A DNA stretch of 10,255 nucleotides, taken from contig CAMZKS010000096.1 in the NCBI GenBank assembly GCA_947311285.1, positions 1 through 10,255 on the forward strand, in the 5' to 3' direction. Shown here one piece after another: positions 6,816-10,255 of the stretch. The DNA comes from an uncultured bacterium. Its GTDB lineage: Bacteria > Patescibacteriota > Gracilibacteria > UBA4473. The first letter of the stretch is position 1; each line of letters starts with the position of its first letter. The position numbers were made by a program, and so were the translations under genes. The notes under the pieces are model-generated. The model was not told the DNA's origin. It did no database searches and was given only the letters and a program-made list of their open reading frames with translations.

Positions 6816-7265
6816 CTACTCTGTCTCGGTAGTTTCTATTGTTTTAGTCGATCTCGTTACCGAACCTTTTAGGCTTTCACCAGCCGCATTTAGCTTGTCT
6901 AGCGCGGCCTTTGTTTCATCTAAAGCAGATTTTGCTTTATTTAAATTAGCCTGTACCTCTTCAAATTTAGCTTGTCCTTGCGCGGTCGCATCAGACAACT
7001 TGGCCTGCCAATTTTGCACTTCCGCACTAAGCTGAGCGGCCCGAGCCCTTAAATCTTCTTGTTTCCAATCTTCTAAATCACGCTCCAAGGCGCTGGTTAC
7101 AAAGTCCGGAACATATTTGGCGGTATCAGGGTTGTCATCCAAAAAACCAAGAATCGTACTACGATATAAAAACACCACCACCAAGGCGCAAACAGCCAAA
7201 ATTACTTTCGGGAGGAAGCCCACTCCTCGCTTTCGACTACGATAACGATCGTAATAGCGTCGCAT
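6816..7265 (-). CDS. Single-pass membrane protein with long coiled coil, unrecognised
   Basis: This 149-residue protein has a strongly basic N-terminus (RRYYDRYRSRKR), one hydrophobic segment at about 16-36, and a long charged helical region (about 57-135) rich in Ala, Lys, Glu and Gln with coiled-coil character. By the positive-inside rule the N-terminus would be cytoplasmic and the helix outside the membrane. The tail is Thr/Glu-rich. It resembles many small YtxH-like or apolipoprotein-like membrane proteins in composition, but I cannot assign a family. Its ATG overlaps the stop of the zinc-ribbon gene by one base (TAATG), so the two are probably translationally coupled and may work together. 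No Shine-Dalgarno is seen, which fits reinitiation. Confidence 0.8.
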   Translation of the reverse strand: MRRYYDRYRSRKRGVGFLPKVILAVCALVVVFLYRSTILGFLDDNPDTAKYVPDFVTSALERDLEDWKQEDLRARAAQLSAEVQNWQAKLSDATAQGQAKFEEVQANLNKAKSALDETKAALDKLNAAGESLKGSVTRSTKTIETTETE

Positions 7266-7630
7266 TAGTTTTCAAATAATTGTTTAACGTCTAAACCTTT
7301 AAAGCCTTTTAGCTCGGATTTTAAGCCCTCAAGATGAGTTGGGCTCAATTTCACTTTTGGAATTTCAAAATCTGGCAGCGGTCGTTTCAGCTTAATTTCT
7401 GGTGGGGTAATAGCTTTAACACCCTTTGGCGGTAGCACGTTTGGCCCGCTAATTTCAGCCGATATTTGTGCGCGTGCCTCACACTCAGAGCATTCAGCTG
7501 AAAACTCCACCCGATGTCCTTTAACGCCTTGTACTTCTATACGATCTTTCACAAACGGCGCTTTACACTTTGGACAGTAAATTTGTGTTTGAATTCGAGT
7601 GATGATTTTTTGTAAATATTCAAGCTTCAT
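7265..7630 (-). CDS. Zinc-ribbon protein of 121 residues, unrecognised
   Basis: The start at ATG 7628-7630 gives MKLEYLQKIITRIQ followed by CPKC (19-22) and CSEC (47-50), a classic four-cysteine zinc ribbon with a short beta hairpin between. The rest is Pro/Lys-rich and low in predicted structure, ending in a short helix (about 100-121). An upstream in-frame ATG at 7757-7759 would add 43 residues, but that stretch translates the 44-bp repeat and the promoter region, and its sequence is not protein-like, so I reject it. A perfect -10 box (7650-7655) lies shortly before the chosen start. It overlaps the downstream membrane-protein gene by one base. The function is unknown; zinc ribbons of this sort often bind nucleic acid or protein partners. 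Confidence 0.78.
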   Translation of the reverse strand: MKLEYLQKIITRIQTQIYCPKCKAPFVKDRIEVQGVKGHRVEFSAECSECEARAQISAEISGPNVLPPKGVKAITPPEIKLKRPLPDFEIPKVKLSPTHLEGLKSELKGFKGLDVKQLFEN

Positions 7631-7649
7631 AGTTCTTTCATTAAAACAA

Positions 7650-7655
7650 ATTATA
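7650..7655 (-). promoter_or_regulatory. -10 box for the zinc-ribbon/membrane-protein pair
   Basis: A consensus TATAAT lies on the minus strand about 20 bp before the start at 7630, with a poor -35 at the expected distance. The 5' leader would be only about a dozen bases. Confidence 0.45.
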
Positions 7656-7708
7656 GAAAAAGCACAATTTTTTTGGAGACTGGTTCTAGGTTTACTTAGG
7701 TTTAAGTT

Positions 7709-7752
7709 CAGTTCGAACTCTAATGCGTAATTGCTGTGTGGAGTTCGAACTG
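7709..7752. repeat. 44-bp inverted-repeat element, same arms as the one in the RAYT gene
   Basis: Arms CAGTTCGAACTC (7709-7720) and GAGTTCGAACTG (7741-7752) flank a 20-bp spacer starting TAA. One more base pair extends the arms outward (T7708/A7753). It lies 11 bp beyond the guaB stop, in the gap before the zinc-ribbon gene. Without a T-run it is not a terminator. Confidence 0.85.
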
Positions 7753-7763
7753 AAAACAACCTT

Positions 7764-9230
7764 CTAACCTCGATAATTCGGAGCGTCTTTCAGAATCCCA
7801 ACATCATGCGGATGCGATTCTCGAAGCCCCGCTCCCGTAATTTGTACCATTTGAGATTTTGCTTGAAAATCCTCAATATCACTCGCCCCACTGTATCCCA
7901 TAGAGCTACGAATACCACCGCACATCTGAAAAATCTCACCTGACAATTTTCCCTTAAGAAGAATTTTGCCTTCGATCCCCTCTGGCACTAATTTATCATC
8001 TGCTACGTTTGATTGCGCGTAACGCTCTTTTCCACCTTTTTTCATGGCCGCAATTGAACCCATTCCTCGGTAGTACTTATAAGTTTGTCCTTCTGAATAA
8101 ATGATTTCACCCGGACTTTCTTCCGTTCCGGCCAAAATAGACCCAACCATTACCGTACTAGCACCACCCGCTAAAGCTTTTGCTATATCTCCAGAGTATT
8201 TAATACCGCCATCGGCAATTACCGGCACGCCAAGCTCTCGGGCTCTAGCTGCCGTCTTCATAATCGCGCTTAACTGAGGGACTCCGATACCCGCAATAAT
8301 ACGAGTCGTACAAATTGAACCGGGCCCGATTCCGACCTTAACCGCATCCGCACCGGCTTTAACTAAGGCTTCTGCTGCTTCTGGTGTGGCAATATTGCCG
8401 CCAATCACTTCTATTTTAGGATAATTCTTTTTCACGTAAGCCACCGTATCAAGTACCCCTTGCGAATGACCATGAGCCGTATCAACAATCAATACATCCA
8501 CACCGGCTTTAGCAAGTTTCTCTACTCGTTCTTCCATATTATGAGCCGGACCAACCGCCGCAGCGACTAAAAGCCTTTTTTGTGAGTCTTTTGCAGCGTT
8601 TGGATAATCTTCGTTCTTTTCAATATCTTTGCGCGTCATTAACGCATGCAATGTTCCATCTTTATTTAAAATCAAAAGCTTTGAATGTTTTGATTCCTCT
8701 AACACATCGTTAGCCTCACTTAAAGTGAGTGGCGCTTTTACCGTCAATAAATTAACCACTGCGCGCATTCGTTCGCCCACCTGTTTCTCTGCATGTTTAT
8801 GTCCCAAGTAATCATTTCTAGTAAGAAGTCCTACCACTTTAGAATTCAAGGTTCCATCTTCTGTAATTGGTACGGCTTTAAAACCCTGTTCATCACGAAT
8901 AGCAACCGCATCGGCAATTAAATGTGTTGGTGAAAGCACTATTGGCTCACGAATGAACCCGTTTTCATAACGCTTTACCCGTGCTACCATTGCCGCTTGC
9001 TCATCTGGCTCACAATTTTTATGAATAACGCCAATGCCGCCCTGCAAAGCCATGGCAATCGCCATTCTTTCTTCCGTCACGGTATCCATCGCCGCTGATA
9101 CAATCGGAATATTTAAAGAAATATTACGAGTCAGTTTCGTTTCTAACGACACCTCCCTTGGCAGTATGTTAGAATACTGAGGTACTAGTAATACATCATC
9201 AAACGTAAGCGCTAACGGAATATCTTTCAT
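7764..9230 (-). CDS. guaB: Inosine-5'-monophosphate dehydrogenase
   Basis: GuaB oxidises IMP to XMP with NAD+, the committed step of GMP synthesis in the cytoplasm. The 488-residue product is full length. The barrel opens with ALTFDDVLLVP. A CBS pair (about 95-205) interrupts it. NAD-site residues follow at DTAHGHS (250-256), then the catalytic loop GPGSICTTR with nucleophile Cys307, the phosphate-binding DGGIKYSGD (about 340-348) and the mobile-flap RY (403-404). I start at ATG 9228-9230 because MKDIPLALTFDDVLL matches the family N-terminus. An in-frame ATG at 9284 would add 18 atypical residues and sits on the -35 box. A promoter with an internal palindrome lies at 9256-9284. There is no Shine-Dalgarno. 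A 44-bp inverted repeat lies just past the stop. Confidence 0.97.
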   Translation of the reverse strand: MKDIPLALTFDDVLLVPQYSNILPREVSLETKLTRNISLNIPIVSAAMDTVTEERMAIAMALQGGIGVIHKNCEPDEQAAMVARVKRYENGFIREPIVLSPTHLIADAVAIRDEQGFKAVPITEDGTLNSKVVGLLTRNDYLGHKHAEKQVGERMRAVVNLLTVKAPLTLSEANDVLEESKHSKLLILNKDGTLHALMTRKDIEKNEDYPNAAKDSQKRLLVAAAVGPAHNMEERVEKLAKAGVDVLIVDTAHGHSQGVLDTVAYVKKNYPKIEVIGGNIATPEAAEALVKAGADAVKVGIGPGSICTTRIIAGIGVPQLSAIMKTAARARELGVPVIADGGIKYSGDIAKALAGGASTVMVGSILAGTEESPGEIIYSEGQTYKYYRGMGSIAAMKKGGKERYAQSNVADDKLVPEGIEGKILLKGKLSGEIFQMCGGIRSSMGYSGASDIEDFQAKSQMVQITGAGLRESHPHDVGILKDAPNYRG

Positions 9231-9255
9231 TAAAAGGTGGGAAGTTATTTGCGCC

Positions 9256-9284
9256 AAAGTAAGGTAAGAATAATTATTCGTCAA
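9256..9284 (-). promoter_or_regulatory. guaB promoter with palindrome in the spacer
   Basis: Minus-strand TTGACG (9279-9284) is followed after 17 bp by TACTTT (9256-9261), putting transcription start about 20 bases before the ATG at 9230. The spacer carries a perfect 12-bp palindrome, GAATAATTATTC (9268-9279), a possible operator. Confidence 0.5.
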
Positions 9285-9295
9285 GTCCAGAATTC

Positions 9296-9309
9296 GAGTC
9301 CGAACTTGG
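9296..9309. repeat. Possible decayed half of a TTCGAA palindrome
   Basis: GAGTCCGAACTTGG matches 13 of 14 bases of the first half of copy 2 (1771-1784). It lies between guaB and the gene to its right. The second half is not preserved. Confidence 0.3.
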
Positions 9310-9339
9310 GCTCACTCATCCCCGGATGTAAAAGTTTTA

Positions 9340-10255
9340 CTAAAACACGGTGCTTAACTTTTCATTTAGAGCCTCAGCCAAATCTGGTGACAAGCGAGAC
9401 TTTAGACTTAATAAGAACTTTTGAGCATCATCATTGCGTGGCAACGCGTCAACTTGTTCATTTAAATAAGCGAGTTGTTCTATTTTAATCGGTGATTGCT
9501 GTACTTTACGCAACACGCTAACCACATAGTTATCCGCCAAGGTATGAAGCGCTGCGGCCTGTTCTGGTGTCGCCACAGAGGCTAAATAATGCAATAAAAT
9601 ATAACGATTAAAAGCCGTCACTTTCGTGTTAACCGGAGCAAAGGCTAAACTATTTTTGTTTTGCTCTAACACCGCAAACAGCTGCTCGAGTGCATGGGCC
9701 TCTGTCAGTAAATCTAATCTATCAGTTTTAAGCGCCAAAGCAGGATAGACAGCCTCAACACTAACTGCATCTAGGTTGACTCGACGACTTAAAGTCATGT
9801 TACGCTCGTTATCTAAAATCTGAACCACCGATCGAAAACTCTGCTCGGCCGATATAATTTCTTTATGTGCACGAGATCTTTTGCCAAGAGACATACTCTC
9901 AATACCGGTTAACGCTTTAGTTCTCGCAATAATAAGTGCTCCTAAAATACTTTCAATTTGTGCTTTAGATAATTCTAAATCGGTAGGAGCAACCGCGAGT
10001 TCTGTTAAAATAGTATCACTACGAAGCACCACTTGTTCCCCGGCTTGGGCGAGTGTTTGCCCGTTATTTAAATCATATATTAACACATCCAATGACCCTG
10101 GAAGCACTTTCGTTTCACCCGTTTCAGAAACCTCAACGGCCACTTCTCCTCCCAGCTCATTTTTTATCAAACCACGAATCGTTTTAATTTGAGAGGCTTG
10201 TGAAGCTGTATTATTCAGTCGCCCTTTATCTAAAAAAATACGACTTGATTTCTCC
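9340..10255 (-). CDS. FecR-like domain protein with helical C-terminus, 5' end outside window
   Basis: The frame is open to the right edge, giving about 304 residues ending in KLSTVF and TAG (9340-9342). The first visible 90 or so residues are beta-rich, with the run GRLNN...IKTIRG...VEV...GETKVLPGSLDVLI...GQTLAQAGEQVVL. This resembles the FecR fold found in sigma-regulator and cell-surface proteins; I hold that as tentative. From about residue 105 onward the sequence looks alpha-helical and soluble, with no obvious cysteines, catalytic motif or membrane segment. A signal or membrane anchor, if any, would be in the missing N-terminal part. A TTG at 10168-10170 is in frame, but coding continues upstream of it, so it is not the start. 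The gene runs in the same direction as guaB, with 109 bp between stop and guaB start. No clear terminator separates them. Confidence 0.7.
   Translation of the reverse strand, partial: EKSSRIFLDKGRLNNTASQASQIKTIRGLIKNELGGEVAVEVSETGETKVLPGSLDVLIYDLNNGQTLAQAGEQVVLRSDTILTELAVAPTDLELSKAQIESILGALIIARTKALTGIESMSLGKRSRAHKEIISAEQSFRSVVQILDNERNMTLSRRVNLDAVSVEAVYPALALKTDRLDLLTEAHALEQLFAVLEQNKNSLAFAPVNTKVTAFNRYILLHYLASVATPEQAAALHTLADNYVVSVLRKVQQSPIKIEQLAYLNEQVDALPRNDDAQKFLLSLKSRLSPDLAEALNEKLSTVF

Noticed and set aside
1108..7752. CRISPR-like repeated palindromes
   Set aside because: The copies are hundreds to thousands of bases apart with genes between, and there are no regular spacers or cas genes.
7709..7752. 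Inverted repeat as the guaB terminator
   Set aside because: The loop is 20 bases and no T-run follows on the minus strand. The same element also occurs inside a coding sequence.
7631..7759. Longer start for the zinc-ribbon gene at 7759
   Set aside because: The added 43 residues would be translated from the inverted-repeat element and the -10 region, and they look non-coding.
9231..9284. Longer IMP dehydrogenase start at 9284
   Set aside because: The extra 18 residues do not fit the family N-terminus, and the region holds the likely promoter.
10168..10170. TTG as the start of the FecR-like protein
   Set aside because: The same frame continues upstream with protein-like sequence to the window edge, so the gene is truncated by the window.
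1..10255. UGA recoding as in Gracilibacteria/Absconditabacteria
   Set aside because: None of the confident genes contains in-frame TGA, and glycine is encoded by normal GGN codons. The absence of TGA stops among six genes is too small a sample.

Overview
The window reads as ordinary bacterial chromosome at about 42% G+C, with every convincing gene on the minus strand. I suspect a Patescibacteria/CPR-type bacterium, perhaps Peregrinibacteria-like. The reasons are an SLH-anchored, very large modular surface protein of a style common in those genomes, a RAYT-type transposase with palindromic repeats, and starts without clear Shine-Dalgarno sequences. This is inference from style, not a phylogenetic result. 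The standard code fits: the confident genes end in TAA or TAG and no ORF needs in-frame TGA.

Layout from left to right. 1-1031 is the ribosome-assembly GTPase der, cut off at its C-terminus by the window edge. 1108-1804 is a REP-type module: a RAYT transposase gene (1144-1710) bracketed by two 34-bp perfect palindromes, each with three TTCGAA boxes at 11-bp spacing. 1822-1863 is a strong rho-independent terminator for the next gene. 1904-6232 encodes a 1442-residue exported surface protein with three N-terminal SLH domains and about six repeated beta-rich modules, most likely an S-layer protein. 6233-6815 is a 580-bp intergenic stretch. It holds a good promoter (6685-6712), several hairpins, a possible 70-residue CxxC/CxxC small protein, a third 34-bp palindrome and an imperfect palindrome near the surface-protein start.

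6816-7630 is a coupled gene pair (TAATG overlap): a zinc-ribbon protein followed by a single-pass membrane coiled-coil protein. 7709-7752 is a 44-bp inverted-repeat element; a second copy with the same arms and length lies inside the RAYT reading frame. 7764-9230 is guaB (IMP dehydrogenase) with its own promoter. 9340-10255 is the 3' part of a gene for a protein with a FecR-like beta segment and a helical C-terminus; it runs off the right edge.

The housekeeping genes (der, guaB) are conventional. The most notable signal is the TTCGAA-based repeat family: three 34-bp triple-box palindromes in two linker arrangements, two 44-bp double-box elements and one likely decayed half copy. It is associated with a RAYT that carries one of the elements within its own coding sequence. 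The second point of interest is the long, structured leader region in front of the surface-layer gene.
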